The notes beneath the pieces were generated by a model. It worked only from the letters and a program-made list of their open reading frames with translations, did no database searches and was not told the DNA's origin. DNA of 64,000 nt from JBCCDY01 sp039030555 (GTDB lineage Bacteria; Bacteroidota; Bacteroidia; Cytophagales; Cyclobacteriaceae), in contig JBCCDY010000012.1 in NCBI GenBank assembly GCA_039030555.1, positions 62,001 to 126,000 on the forward strand, read 5' to 3'. The translations under genes and the position numbers were made by a program. Shown piece by piece: positions 28,567 to 37,857 of the stretch. The stretch's first letter is position 1. Every line of letters starts with the position of its first letter.

Positions 28567-30675
28567 ATGAGCGAGAAAGATCAAGTACATTACCGAACGT
28601 GTAACCTTTGTGAAGCCATGTGCGGAATCGAGATCCGTTACAAGGGCAATGAGGTGATCAATATTAAAGGCGACAAAGAAGACCCATTTAGCAAGGGCTA
28701 TATCTGTCCGAAAGCTGTAGCACTTCAAGATATTTATAATGATCCGGATAGGCTAAAAAAACCGATGAAGAAAGAAAATGGGGAATGGAAAACGATAGAA
28801 TGGAAAGAAGCTTTCGCCTTAGTCTCCGATAAATTAAATGCAATTAGAAATGAGTACGGGAAGAATGCTATCGGGATTTATCAAGGTAATCCAAGTGTCC
28901 ATAATACAGGGACAATGCTTTTCTCGACATTTTTCACGAGAGCTTTAGAAACTAAAAATAAGTTTTCAGCGACTTCAGTAGATCAATTACCCCATCATCT
29001 TGCAGCACAGCTCATGTTCGGACATCTGTTGTTGCTTCCCATTCCAGATATCAATAGAACAGATTTCTTTCTTGTTCTAGGAGGAAACCCAATTGCCTCT
29101 AATGGCAGTATTATGACTGCGGCTGGTATGCCCAATAAGATTAAAGAACTAAATGCCAGGGGTGGTAAAATGGTGGTAGTTGACCCCAGGAAAACCGAAA
29201 CTGCGGAAAAAGCGGACTGGCATTTATTCATAAAACCGGGAAAGGATGTATATCTACTTGCTGCTATGGTGCAGGAAATGATCTCATCCAAATTAGTGGA
29301 CTTATCGAAGTTACCGGAATGGGTCAAGCTCAATAAAGATGAATTTGAGATTTTCGATAGATTTAAACCAAATGCAGTCGAAGATATTACCGGAATAAAA
29401 GCAGAGGACATCAAAAAATTAACTCATGAGTTCATAAAGGCTGATAAAGCTGTTTGTTATGGCAGAATGGGCGTTTCTGTTCAGGAGCATGGTACTTTAT
29501 GTCAATGGTTGACCAACCTAATTAATATCATTTCCGGTAATTTCGATCGTCCCGGAGGGGCAATGTTTCCTACTCCGGCTATTGATGTAGTGAAAACACT
29601 CTCTAAAAAAGGAACCTTAAAGCATTTCGGGAGATGGAAAAGTAGAGTTAGAGAGCTTCCTGAAGTGGGCGGCGAGTTACCAGTATCCGTTTTAGCTGAA
29701 GAAATCGAAACTCCAGGAGATGGTCAAATAAGAGCTATGGTCACTTCCGCTGGAAACCCTGTTCTATCCACACCAAATGGTACAGAGCTTGAAAAGTCTT
29801 TAGAAAAACTGGACTTCATGGTCTCAATTGATATTTATTTAAACGAGACCACCAAACATGCTGACGTTATTCTCCCACCTGCAACTGGATTAGAAAATGA
29901 CCATTACGATCTTATTTTCAGCACATTCGCCGTTCACGACACGGCCAAGTATTCAAAAGCACTTTTTCCTAAAGCAGACTATGCTAAATATGATTGGGAA
30001 ATACTAAAAGAACTCACCAAACGATTGGATAGAAAAAGCGGATTCTTTCAGAAACTGATTTTTAGGTTTCTCAAACCAGAGTTTCTGCTAAATATGGGAT
30101 TAAAAAGAGGTCCGTATGATTTGAATCTCAAGAAGTTGAAGAAAAGTGTACATGGTGTAGACCTGGGGCCTTTAAAATCTTCGATGCCTGAACGCCTTTT
30201 TACTCCTGATAAAACAATAAATCTCATACCAGATATGTTTGCTAAGGGCTTAGAAGATTTGAATTTAACATTTCCAGACCAAAATGGACATTTGAGCTTG
30301 ATTGGAAGAAGGCACCTGCGAAGCAATAACTCCTGGCTTCATAATAGCCATCGATTAGTTAAAGGGAAAAACAGATGCACAGCTATGATACATCCGGATG
30401 ATGCTCAAAAAAATAAGGTTGAGCATGGAGAAGAGATCACCATTTCTTCAAGGGTTGGGAAGATCAAGCTTGAAGCAGAAGTAACGGAAAGTATCATGCC
30501 AGGAGTAATTAGTATACCACATGGCTGGGGGCATAACAGAAAAGGAACTGACTGGAAAATAGCGGAAGCACATGCCGGAGAATCAATAAATGATCTTACC
30601 GATAATCAGTCTCTGGATCATATAAGTGGTAACGCTGCTCTTTCCGGTGTTCCTGTGGAAATAGAGAAAGGCTGA
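28567..30675 (+). CDS. Molybdopterin-dependent oxidoreductase with a 4Fe-4S cluster
   Basis: Protein of 702 residues of the formate dehydrogenase/DMSO reductase superfamily. Cluster ligands are C12, C15, C19 and C47 (TCNLCEAMCG and GYICPKA). Later come the cofactor-binding motifs (VLGGNPIASNGS, VVDPRKTETA, and the C-terminal MIHPDDAQKNKVEHG dinucleotide domain). No Tat signal, so cytoplasmic. No partner subunit lies beside it, which fits the single-subunit group of putative oxidoreductases with unknown substrate. A hairpin overlaps the stop. Confidence 0.87.
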   Translation: MSEKDQVHYRTCNLCEAMCGIEIRYKGNEVINIKGDKEDPFSKGYICPKAVALQDIYNDPDRLKKPMKKENGEWKTIEWKEAFALVSDKLNAIRNEYGKNAIGIYQGNPSVHNTGTMLFSTFFTRALETKNKFSATSVDQLPHHLAAQLMFGHLLLLPIPDINRTDFFLVLGGNPIASNGSIMTAAGMPNKIKELNARGGKMVVVDPRKTETAEKADWHLFIKPGKDVYLLAAMVQEMISSKLVDLSKLPEWVKLNKDEFEIFDRFKPNAVEDITGIKAEDIKKLTHEFIKADKAVCYGRMGVSVQEHGTLCQWLTNLINIISGNFDRPGGAMFPTPAIDVVKTLSKKGTLKHFGRWKSRVRELPEVGGELPVSVLAEEIETPGDGQIRAMVTSAGNPVLSTPNGTELEKSLEKLDFMVSIDIYLNETTKHADVILPPATGLENDHYDLIFSTFAVHDTAKYSKALFPKADYAKYDWEILKELTKRLDRKSGFFQKLIFRFLKPEFLLNMGLKRGPYDLNLKKLKKSVHGVDLGPLKSSMPERLFTPDKTINLIPDMFAKGLEDLNLTFPDQNGHLSLIGRRHLRSNNSWLHNSHRLVKGKNRCTAMIHPDDAQKNKVEHGEEITISSRVGKIKLEAEVTESIMPGVISIPHGWGHNRKGTDWKIAEAHAGESINDLTDNQSLDHISGNAALSGVPVEIEKG

Positions 30676-30690
30676 TAAACAGCCTTTTTT
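30668..30690. terminator. Bidirectional terminator
   Basis: AAGGCTG (30668-30674), a five-base loop, then CAGCCTT (30680-30686) and a T-run to 30690. The hairpin contains the stop of the molybdopterin gene and touches the stop of the convergent FKBP gene, and the reverse strand also has a CAGCCTTT arm. It should end both transcripts. Confidence 0.8.
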
Positions 30691-31561
30691 ATTCAACAAT
30701 TCGAACTAACTCAATATCGAAAATCAAGATCTCATCAGGGCCAATTATACTCCCAAAAAGGCCGTTAGGACCATATGCTAGATTAGATGGTATAAATAGA
30801 GTTGATTTTCCTCCAACGCCATTAAGCCCTAGGCCGATCTGCCACCCCTCTATTACTCCAAGAAGAGGAAGTGCAACTTCTTCACCTTCGTCAAAAACAG
30901 TTCCGTTCAATAAGCGTCCCTCGTAAGTCACAACCACATTGTCCGTAACTACAGGTCTGGTACCTGAAGAGGACTCATTAAGCAAATACCTTAAACCCGA
31001 CGGATGCCTTAACACCTGCCCGATGGAATCGTTACTCTCTAAAAAATCATCAATAATCTCATCATCAATAGTTCTTTGAGCATTGATCACGGATTTTATA
31101 TCTAAATCTATAATCAGATTAGCGTTTGCAGGAAGGTCCAATGGCTCTTGAGGCTGGCTTCCAAAAGCCAACCCAGAAGGCACGTACATGGTGACACTAC
31201 CACCTTCTTCAACTAACCTAAGTCCAAACCTCACAGCTGCTAACGCTTGTTCGCGTACGATAAGAAGATCATCATTAAACTCAAGAACCCTTTCTCCATC
31301 AGTTAGTCTATCAAAGCTCATATCTATCAAAACAGTATCAAAGCCAGCGGCAAGTCTTCCTGACCCTTGATTTTCAACTACATATCTAAAACCAGTAATA
31401 TGAGTTTGAGCGTTAATATCATTATCTGCGAGAAATTCATCAATGACCATAAGATCCTCAATGAGTTGGTCATTAGAATCAAAAACATCATCTCTGTTAT
31501 CTAAACAACCACTAAAAGTCAGTAATGAACCGACTATAATTAAAAATAAAAGAACTCTCAT
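30689..31561 (-). CDS. FKBP-type peptidyl-prolyl isomerase lipoprotein, two domains
   Basis: Protein of 290 residues. The signal ends with a lipobox (LLTFSGC). Two FKBP domains follow: a diverged first one (about 50-155, MYVPSGLAFGSQP) and a good second one (170-290) with VVTYEGRLLNGTVFDEG, GWQIGLGLNGVGGKSTLFIP and NLAYGPNG. It would help fold proteins at the cell envelope. The pair layout is common in Bacteroidota. It is 21 bases after typA on the same strand, so likely cotranscribed. Confidence 0.87.
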   Translation of the reverse strand: MRVLLFLIIVGSLLTFSGCLDNRDDVFDSNDQLIEDLMVIDEFLADNDINAQTHITGFRYVVENQGSGRLAAGFDTVLIDMSFDRLTDGERVLEFNDDLLIVREQALAAVRFGLRLVEEGGSVTMYVPSGLAFGSQPQEPLDLPANANLIIDLDIKSVINAQRTIDDEIIDDFLESNDSIGQVLRHPSGLRYLLNESSSGTRPVVTDNVVVTYEGRLLNGTVFDEGEEVALPLLGVIEGWQIGLGLNGVGGKSTLFIPSNLAYGPNGLFGSIIGPDEILIFDIELVRIVE

Positions 31562-31582
31562 ATCAAAAAATTTATTTCAAAG

Positions 31583-33346
31583 TTAACTGATTTTCCTCAT
31601 TCGAATGCTTTGAGGTGTTACTTCCAAGTATTCATCCTCTTTTATATATTCCATAGCTTCTTCCAGAGAGAATTTAATCTTAGGAGCGATTTTAGCATTA
31701 TCATCTGAACCCGAAGCTCTCATATTCGTCATTTTCTTACCCTTGATAACGTTTACATCCAAATCATTATTACGGGAATGCTCTCCTACCACCTGCCCTT
31801 TGTAGACATTTTCATTAGGATCAATAAAAAACTTGCCTCTATCTTGAAGACGATCTATTGCATAAGCCAGTGCCTGACCGGATTCCATAGAAACTAAAGA
31901 ACCATTAAACCTTCCATTTATCTCTCCTTTCATAGGTTCGTAGGACTTGAAGCGGTGGTTCATAACGGCTTCGCCTCCCGTGGCTGTCAATATGTTATTT
32001 CTTAAACCAATTAACCCCCTGGAAGGAATATCGAATTCTAAATGCTGAATGTTACCTTTTGGCTCCATAATCTTTAGTTCACCTTTTCGTTGGGTAACTA
32101 ACTCTATTGCTTTTCCCGATATCTCGTCAGGAACATCAATGACCAAATTTTCTATAGGTTCATGTTTCTGTCCGTCGATTTCTTTGATCAAAACCTGAGG
32201 TTTGCCTACTTGTAACTCATAACCTTCCCTTCGCATGGTTTCTATCAGAACCGATAAGTGAAGTATTCCACGCCCAAATACATTGAATTTATCCTCTGAA
32301 TCAGTCTGCTCAACTTTCAACGCGAGGTTTTTCTCTGTTTCTTTAAACAAACGATCCCTTAAATGCCTTGAGGTTACATATTTTCCCTCTTTACCAAAAA
32401 AGGGAGAATTGTTTATGGTGAAAAGCATACTCATGGTAGGCTCGTCAATTTCTATCCTGGGAAGTGCGTCCGGGTTTTCCAGATCTGCTATCGTATCTCC
32501 AATATCAAATTCATCCAAGCCAACGACAGCACAAAGGTCACCACTTCTTACCGATTCTACCCTACGCCTGCCCAGGCCTTCAAATTCATAAAGCTCTTTG
32601 ATCCTAATCTTTTTTGTTGATCCATCTTTACGGCATATCGAATAATCCTTATTTTCCAATAAATCTCCACGATAAACCCTTCCTATGGCAATTCTTCCAA
32701 CAAAGCTTGAAAAGTCCAATGAAGTAATCTGCATTTGTGGGGTACCTTCTTTGTAAGGTGCCTCAGGTATTTTTTCAATAATGGTATCGAGCAGTGGAAC
32801 AATATTATTCGTTGGTTCTTTCCAATCATGTCCCATCCAGCCTTGTTTCGAAGATCCATAGACGGTTTCAAAATCCAGTTGTTCTTCGGTGGCATCAAGG
32901 CTAAACATCAGGTCAAAGACCTTCTCATGCACTTCATCCGGCCTGCAGTTCTCCTTATCCACTTTATTAATGACAACTATAGGGGTCAAACCCAATTCAA
33001 TTGCTTTTCCAAGAACGAACCTGGTTTGTGGCATAGGTCCTTCAAAAGCATCTACCAAAAGCAAAACACCATCAGCCATTTTCAAAACACGCTCTACTTC
33101 TCCACCGAAGTCAGCGTGACCAGGGGTGTCGATGATATTTATTTTAACATCTTTATAATTAACCGCAACGTTCTTCGAAAGAATCGTAATCCCTCTCTCA
33201 CGCTCTAAGTCATTATTGTCCAACAACAATTCAGTATGTTCCTTCCGATCATCCAGTATTTTACACTCTTGAATGATTTTATCAACCAGAGTGGTCTTAC
33301 CGTGATCGACGTGGGCAATAATTGCAATATTTCTTATTTCTCTCAT
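31583..33346 (-). CDS. typA: GTPase TypA/BipA
   Basis: Ribosome-binding translational GTPase of 587 residues. I start it at ATG 33346 (MREIRNIAIIAHVDHGKTTL); a 14-residue upstream extension is not family-like. GTPase motifs: AHVDHGKTT (G1), RERGITI (switch I), DTPGHADFG (G3) and NKVDKENCRPDE (G4). The C-terminal TypA-specific domain follows, with FNVFGRGILHLSVLIE and SRGLIGLRNNILTATGGEAV. It acts in 50S subunit assembly and stress or cold adaptation. Confidence 0.95.
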   Translation of the reverse strand: MREIRNIAIIAHVDHGKTTLVDKIIQECKILDDRKEHTELLLDNNDLERERGITILSKNVAVNYKDVKINIIDTPGHADFGGEVERVLKMADGVLLLVDAFEGPMPQTRFVLGKAIELGLTPIVVINKVDKENCRPDEVHEKVFDLMFSLDATEEQLDFETVYGSSKQGWMGHDWKEPTNNIVPLLDTIIEKIPEAPYKEGTPQMQITSLDFSSFVGRIAIGRVYRGDLLENKDYSICRKDGSTKKIRIKELYEFEGLGRRRVESVRSGDLCAVVGLDEFDIGDTIADLENPDALPRIEIDEPTMSMLFTINNSPFFGKEGKYVTSRHLRDRLFKETEKNLALKVEQTDSEDKFNVFGRGILHLSVLIETMRREGYELQVGKPQVLIKEIDGQKHEPIENLVIDVPDEISGKAIELVTQRKGELKIMEPKGNIQHLEFDIPSRGLIGLRNNILTATGGEAVMNHRFKSYEPMKGEINGRFNGSLVSMESGQALAYAIDRLQDRGKFFIDPNENVYKGQVVGEHSRNNDLDVNVIKGKKMTNMRASGSDDNAKIAPKIKFSLEEAMEYIKEDEYLEVTPQSIRMRKIS

Positions 33347-33532
33347 CAGGGAATTTTCAAGGCGCAAAATTAACACCTTATAATTCAAAAAGAACTAGCT
33401 TGATGATATTTAGAAGAATAAAATGAAAGGTTTGAATTCCATTTCAAATGAAGTATTTTCAAAATCTTATTTGGTAGCAGGTAAAAATTTTATAAATAGG
33501 CTTATTAGGAGCAGATTTACCTTGAAAAGCGA

Positions 33533-33919
33533 ATGGATATAGTCACCAGAAACCACATTGATCTATTGATTCAACTGGCAAAAGTTGATCAGAATTTATG
33601 TGAAAAGGAGCGAAAAGTAATTAATAGAATTGCGGTGGCAAACAATTTTCCACAATCAGAAGTAGAATTGATGATCGAAAACCCTAGACCTATGTTTTCG
33701 CTAGGAGCGCTTTCAATCAATAAAAAGCTGGATTATATAATTTCACTTGTAGAACTTATGCTGGCCGATGAAAAAATACTTCAAAGTGAAATGCTCTTCT
33801 GCACAGATATAGCGATTAAGCTAGGGTTCAAAAAAGATGTTATTGATTATCTGAAAACTAATGTAGAGTTCACTCCCGAAGAAGAATTGAAGAACAGTAT
33901 CAGAGAGCAATACCTCTAA
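33533..33919 (+). CDS. TerB-like helical protein
   Basis: Protein of 128 residues, all helical, with the TerB pattern of two repeated blocks: LLIQLAKVDQNLCEKERKVI and VELMLADEKILQSEMLFC. TerB/co-chaperone-like domains bind metals through acidic residues; this copy stands without other ter genes. Function unknown. Divergent from typA and 107 bases upstream of feoA. Confidence 0.75.
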   Translation: MDIVTRNHIDLLIQLAKVDQNLCEKERKVINRIAVANNFPQSEVELMIENPRPMFSLGALSINKKLDYIISLVELMLADEKILQSEMLFCTDIAIKLGFKKDVIDYLKTNVEFTPEEELKNSIREQYL

Positions 33920-33974
33920 CTCCAAAAAAACTTTAAATAGCATACAATACATTTTGCTATCTCTTATTCAAGTG

Positions 33975-34006
33975 TATATTTGTAATTATTTATAATCAAT
34001 CTAAAT
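33975..34006 (+). promoter_or_regulatory. feoAB promoter with Fur-like box
   Basis: TATATTTG at 33975-33982 is an exact match to the Bacteroidetes -7 box TAnnTTTG. It is followed by ATTTATAATCAATCTAAAT (33988-34006), whose outer arms TTATTTA and TAAATAA form a 7-bp palindrome, similar in position and sequence to the boxes in the five iron promoters further right. This fits Fur repression of ferrous-iron uptake. The upstream triple palindrome of those promoters is absent here. Confidence 0.65.
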
Positions 34007-34025
34007 AAGGGAAACTTTTTATATA

Positions 34026-34247
34026 TTGTGTACGCTCGATAATTTTAAGATCAATACGCACGGCCAAATTAAATCGGTTAAAACCAGTCCCCTGGCTTCC
34101 AAGCTTATTGAAATGGGACTTTACCCCGGAAAACAAGTAAGGGTTTTGTTTAAAGCCCCATTCGGAGACCCATTGGCTGTGGAAGTAGGTGATTACACCA
34201 TTTCCCTAAGAAAAAAAGAGGCTTCATTAATCGAGATCGATTCCTAA
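34026..34247 (+). CDS. feoA: FeoA, ferrous iron transport accessory protein
   Basis: SH3-like protein of 73 residues that binds FeoB. It contains the family blocks KLIEMGLYPGKQVRVLFKAP, FGDPLAVEVGDYTISLR. The only reasonable start is TTG at 34026 (no ATG lies in the right place), which suggests weak initiation. Ten bases separate it from feoB. In many Bacteroidota feoA is fused to feoB; here it is separate. Expected to be on the cytoplasmic side of FeoB. Confidence 0.9.
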   Translation: MCTLDNFKINTHGQIKSVKTSPLASKLIEMGLYPGKQVRVLFKAPFGDPLAVEVGDYTISLRKKEASLIEIDS

Positions 34248-34257
34248 AAACAATTTA

Positions 34258-36261
34258 ATGAGCATTAAAAAAATAGCTCTAATAGGGAATCCCAATTCCG
34301 GGAAAACCAGCCTATTTAATCACTTAACGGGATTGAATCAGCATGTGGGCAATTATCCGGGGGTTACAGTAGATAAAAAAATTGGTTATTATTTATCGCC
34401 TGAACAGGAAAAGATAGAAGTCTTAGACCTCCCTGGGGTCTACAGTGTTTTTCCCAAATCTGAAGACGAAAAAGTGGTCTACGATGTGCTAGAAAATCAG
34501 GAACATGAAGATTATCCTGATTTAGTCATTGTAATTGTCGATGCTTCAAACCTTGAACGGAACTTACTACTATTCTCCCAGGTATATGACTTAAAAGTAC
34601 CTGTACTGCTAGCTGTTAACATGGTTGATATTTCTGAAGCAGAAGGCAGGGTAATCGATTATAAAAAACTTAGCGAATTACTTTCAGGAGTACCTATTGT
34701 ACCCATCAATGCCCTCAAGGGTAAAGGGTTAGAAGATCTTAAAAAAGCAGTTTTCAAATACGAGAACGGAAAAGAAAACTGGAAACCTTTTTTGGAAGAT
34801 TCCTTTATTTTAAATGGCAAAGGAAAGCACCATTTGAATGGCCATTACGCTAACGGACATTCAAATGACCAGATAAAAGATACTCAAACAAGATATAAAA
34901 GAATTGACCAGATCTTAAGCTTCGTAATCAATAAGGATAAGATCAACTCCGATCGAAAAAAGCTTACTAGGAAGATTGATTCCATTGTAACACATCCTAT
35001 TTGGGGATTTGGCATCTTTCTTTTTATTCTTTTTATCATTTTTCAAATGATCTACTCCGTTGCTGAAATTCCAATGGACCTCATAGATGGTTTTTTTGGG
35101 AATCTTAGTAGCTTAACTTTAAGCTTATTACCATCAGGCTCTTTAACCAGGCTTTTTGCTGAAGGAATCATACCTGGCATTGGTGGTATTGTCGTTTTTA
35201 TTCCACAAATACTTTTACTGTTCTTGTTCATCGCGATTTTAGAAGAGAGTGGATATATGTCAAGGGTAGTTTTCATTATGGATCGAATTATGAGACCTTT
35301 CGGCCTGAATGGAAAAAGCGTGGTACCTCTCATTTCTGGAGTTGCTTGCGCTATTCCAGCCATTATGGCTACGAGAACGATTAATCAATGGAAGGATAGA
35401 CTTGTGACCATTATGGTTACTCCTTTGATGAGTTGTTCGGCAAGGCTTCCGGTCTATTCCCTTTTAATTGCCCTGGTTGTTCCCGATACTGAGTTTGCAG
35501 GCATCATCAATATGAAAGGCCTGGCTTTATTGGGTATGTATTTATTGGGGGTTGTAGCTGCCTTAGGTGCAGCAGTCATTTTCAAATGGATATTAAAGGC
35601 AAAAGAGAAAAGCTTTTTAGTGATGGAGCTCCCACTTTATCGTACCCCTAGGTGGAAAAACATGATGTTAACCCTCGTTGAAAAAATCAAAATCTTTGTA
35701 TTTGAAGCGGGCAAAGTAATACTTGCAATCTCCATTGTCCTTTGGGTACTTGCTTCTTATGGCCCAAGGGAACAGATATCCAAAGCCGTTCAGGAAGTTT
35801 CCAAAACAGGTTTAGGAAAAGAAGAGTACGAACAGAAAATAGCAACTGTAAAATTAGAGAATTCCTGGATTGGTATCCTTGGAAAAAAGATAGAACCAAC
35901 CATTAAACCTTTAGGTTTTAATTGGCAGATAGGGATTGCCTTAATTACTTCTTTCGCCGCAAGGGAAGTATTTGTAGGGTCTATGGCCACTATTTACAGC
36001 GTTGGACAAGACCTGGAAGACGAGGAGTCGCTCATTCAAAGAATGAGTTCACAGAAAGATCCAGACACAGGAGAACGTGTCTATAATTTAGCTTCTGGTT
36101 TTTCATTAATGGTATTTTATGCTTTTGCTATGCAATGTATGAGTACCATAGCCATTGTGTACCGGGAAACTAAAAGTTGGAAATGGCCGTTAATCCAATT
36201 ATTCTATATGACAGGATTGGCCTATATAGGGTCCCTCATAACTTATAATCTTCTAAGTTAA
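34258..36261 (+). CDS. feoB: FeoB, ferrous iron transporter
   Basis: Inner-membrane Fe2+ permease of 667 residues. The G domain shows GNPNSGKT (10-17), NYPGVTV, DLPG (57-60) and NMVD (121-124). The membrane part begins near 245 and has the two Gate regions, including PLISGVACAIPAIMATRTI and APLMSC-like MVTPLMSCSARLPVY. A poly-polar His/Asn-rich insert (KGKHHLNGHYANGHSNDQ) lies before the membrane part, an unusual spot for possible metal binding. Its stop overlaps the next ATG (TAATG). Confidence 0.96.
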   Translation: MSIKKIALIGNPNSGKTSLFNHLTGLNQHVGNYPGVTVDKKIGYYLSPEQEKIEVLDLPGVYSVFPKSEDEKVVYDVLENQEHEDYPDLVIVIVDASNLERNLLLFSQVYDLKVPVLLAVNMVDISEAEGRVIDYKKLSELLSGVPIVPINALKGKGLEDLKKAVFKYENGKENWKPFLEDSFILNGKGKHHLNGHYANGHSNDQIKDTQTRYKRIDQILSFVINKDKINSDRKKLTRKIDSIVTHPIWGFGIFLFILFIIFQMIYSVAEIPMDLIDGFFGNLSSLTLSLLPSGSLTRLFAEGIIPGIGGIVVFIPQILLLFLFIAILEESGYMSRVVFIMDRIMRPFGLNGKSVVPLISGVACAIPAIMATRTINQWKDRLVTIMVTPLMSCSARLPVYSLLIALVVPDTEFAGIINMKGLALLGMYLLGVVAALGAAVIFKWILKAKEKSFLVMELPLYRTPRWKNMMLTLVEKIKIFVFEAGKVILAISIVLWVLASYGPREQISKAVQEVSKTGLGKEEYEQKIATVKLENSWIGILGKKIEPTIKPLGFNWQIGIALITSFAAREVFVGSMATIYSVGQDLEDEESLIQRMSSQKDPDTGERVYNLASGFSLMVFYAFAMQCMSTIAIVYRETKSWKWPLIQLFYMTGLAYIGSLITYNLLS

Positions 36262-36404
36262 TGCAGATATTTCTAGTGGTAGTACTTTTTGCGTTGGCAG
36301 CCTTCTATTTAGGTAAAATACTCTATAAAGAGTTTTCAGGAAAAGGAAGTCATTGTGGGGATTGTGATGTTCCCCATATCCTAAATAATAATACTAAAGA
36401 GTAA
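36261..36404 (+). CDS. FeoB-associated small Cys-rich membrane protein
   Basis: Protein of 47 residues: one N-terminal membrane helix (IFLVVVLFALAAFYLG), then a short soluble tail with HCGDCD. It starts in the TAATG overlap with feoB, and matches in form the FeoC-like 'FeoB-associated Cys-rich membrane protein' group. The C-x-x-C pair may bind iron or sense redox state. It ends 11 bases inside the 3' end of the convergent MNT gene. Confidence 0.75.
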   Translation: MQIFLVVVLFALAAFYLGKILYKEFSGKGSHCGDCDVPHILNNNTKE

Positions 36405-36723
36405 TTTTATTTTCTTGCTCCGGGAAATTGGTAAAAAGTATTTCATAACTACCTGAAATGTTCTTTTTGAAACTTTCAGGAAGCTTATCCCAAATCAGAA
36501 CATCAACCAAAATTGGGATATTTGATTCTTGAATAGCCGTTTTAAAGTCTATAAATTCTTCTTGGTCAATATCATTTTCAGACTTAACTACTAAGTCAAG
36601 GTCACTGGCCTTATGGGCATCACCTTTAACCCTACTGCCGTAAGCTATTAATTGCACTTTTGAAGTAAAGTACTTATTAGCCAAACTAGCGAGTAAATCT
36701 TTGTCACAAGCCCTGATTATCAT
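36394..36723 (-). CDS. MNT-family nucleotidyltransferase (antitoxin)
   Basis: Protein of 109 residues of the minimal nucleotidyltransferase group. The active site is intact: G29-S30-x10-D41-x-D43 (AYGSRVKGD and DLDLVV) and the third acid is D74 (ILVDVLIWD). In HEPN/MNT modules such proteins inactivate the HEPN toxin by adding AMP to a Tyr. The start lies within the last 20 bases of the HEPN gene, so translation is coupled. It overlaps the convergent FeoB-partner gene by 11 bases. Confidence 0.87.
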   Translation of the reverse strand: MIIRACDKDLLASLANKYFTSKVQLIAYGSRVKGDAHKASDLDLVVKSENDIDQEEFIDFKTAIQESNIPILVDVLIWDKLPESFKKNISGSYEILFTNFPEQENKITL

Positions 36724-37138
36724 TTAGTCTTTTTATATGAATGATCAACTGATTGGCGTCCAGAATGAACTGCGGCAGCAATTTCAAAGTTTGTTCGGCA
36801 AATTCAATTCCATAGTCATGAGAGGTTTGGTTTCGATTATCACGATAGTTTAACCACCTCTCACATTCTTCTAGGGAAATAATGCTATGCTTAGCGGAAT
36901 GTCTAAAAATATCTTTGAAGAATAATTGATCGGCCTTCTTAGTTGAAGAAAAATATGGTTTTAAACATTTTTTCAAAAGCTTACCCGCTTGCTCAATAAT
37001 AATCTCAAATTCTTTGATACATGCTGAGCGATATAAATCATAGTGAATATCGTCTTTTTTGGATTGAAGTAAATACTCTAAAGCCTTTTCAAGTGCCTGG
37101 ATACATCTTTTTAGATAAGCAATATCAATTACTTCCAT
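36704..37138 (-). CDS. HEPN-domain toxin (HI0074-type nucleotidyltransferase substrate-binding)
   Basis: Protein of 144 residues, a four-helix HEPN bundle. The ribonuclease motif R-x4-H-x-Y is present as R102, H107 and Y109 (RNQTSHDYG). This pattern is that of HEPN/MNT toxins, where the Tyr is the adenylylation target and the R/H pair cuts RNA. First gene of a two-gene unit with the MNT antitoxin. It is inserted between the feo operon and the ferritin gene. Confidence 0.85.
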   Translation of the reverse strand: MEVIDIAYLKRCIQALEKALEYLLQSKKDDIHYDLYRSACIKEFEIIIEQAGKLLKKCLKPYFSSTKKADQLFFKDIFRHSAKHSIISLEECERWLNYRDNRNQTSHDYGIEFAEQTLKLLPQFILDANQLIIHIKRLNDNQGL

Positions 37139-37167
37139 TCAAATAACAGCTTATTTTATCTAAGAAA

Positions 37168-37200
37168 ATAAAAAAGGTGAACAGTTAAAACCATCCACCT
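37168..37200 (-). terminator. Probable ferritin terminator
   Basis: On the minus strand AGGTG(GA) and (TT)CACCT form a 7-bp stem with one wobble pair, around a 14-base loop, followed by a run of T (A at 37168-37175 on the plus strand). It lies 27 bases after the ferritin stop, before the HEPN gene. Confidence 0.5.
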
Positions 37201-37226
37201 CTTCTTCGCTTAAATATTATTGTTTG

Positions 37227-37766
37227 TTAAGCAGCGTGGTCTCCACCCTCGTATTTCACGTCAAGAACCCTCTCTTCTACCATACCCAAACCTATTTTAT
37301 CTTCTCCAAGAAGATCGAAAAGTTCTAAGGTTCTTCTGGCCACATACTCTTCTTCTATTTGTTCCTGAACGAACCATCTCATGAATTCTTCAGTTGCAAT
37401 ATCTCCTTCATTACGGCAAACCCTTACTACTTCGTGGATGGCGTCCGTTACAGATATTTCCATCTCCAGTGATTTTTCAAATACACTTCTCAAAGTTTCA
37501 AATTCATGTAGAGAATCGGAAACAGCGGGTGAAACTGCATTACATTCCATATCCGTTAAATAATGGAATAATTTAAGCTGGTGATCACGCTCTCCATTAG
37601 ATTGCCTAAAAAAGAATTCCGCTGAATTGTCATAACCATTTATATCACACCAGGCAGCCATAGCGAGATAAGCAGCAGATGATTGAGCCTCAATTTTCAC
37701 TTGCTTATTAAGTATATCTACAACGTTTTCTTTCAAAACGCTATGTCTTCTCAGTATATCTTTCAT
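37227..37766 (-). CDS. ftnA: Non-haem bacterial ferritin
   Basis: Iron-storage protein of 179 residues. The ferroxidase ligands align with E. coli FtnA: E26, E59 and H62 (EFFFRQSNGERDHQ), E103 and Q136, all with the same spacing. It oxidises Fe2+ and stores it in a 24-subunit shell. A His-rich or B-site extension is not seen. It follows the Fur-linked 119-residue gene by 91 bases, so it may share that transcript or have its own promoter. Confidence 0.93.
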   Translation of the reverse strand: MKDILRRHSVLKENVVDILNKQVKIEAQSSAAYLAMAAWCDINGYDNSAEFFFRQSNGERDHQLKLFHYLTDMECNAVSPAVSDSLHEFETLRSVFEKSLEMEISVTDAIHEVVRVCRNEGDIATEEFMRWFVQEQIEEEYVARRTLELFDLLGEDKIGLGMVEERVLDVKYEGGDHAA

Positions 37767-37857
37767 AATTATAATTTTAGTGAAGATAACACCACACCCA
37801 TTATTTAGGTTTACAAATGACCTGAAGAACAGTAATTTGTATTTGGTCTAAATTGAC

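Noticed and set aside
33347..33388. Longer TypA start
   Set aside because: The 14 extra residues have no counterpart in the family; MREIRNIAIIAHVDHGKTT is the usual start.
33901..34020. Triple-palindrome array upstream of feoAB
   Set aside because: The Fur-like box and -7 box are there, but nothing like elements 1-3 is found at the right distances.
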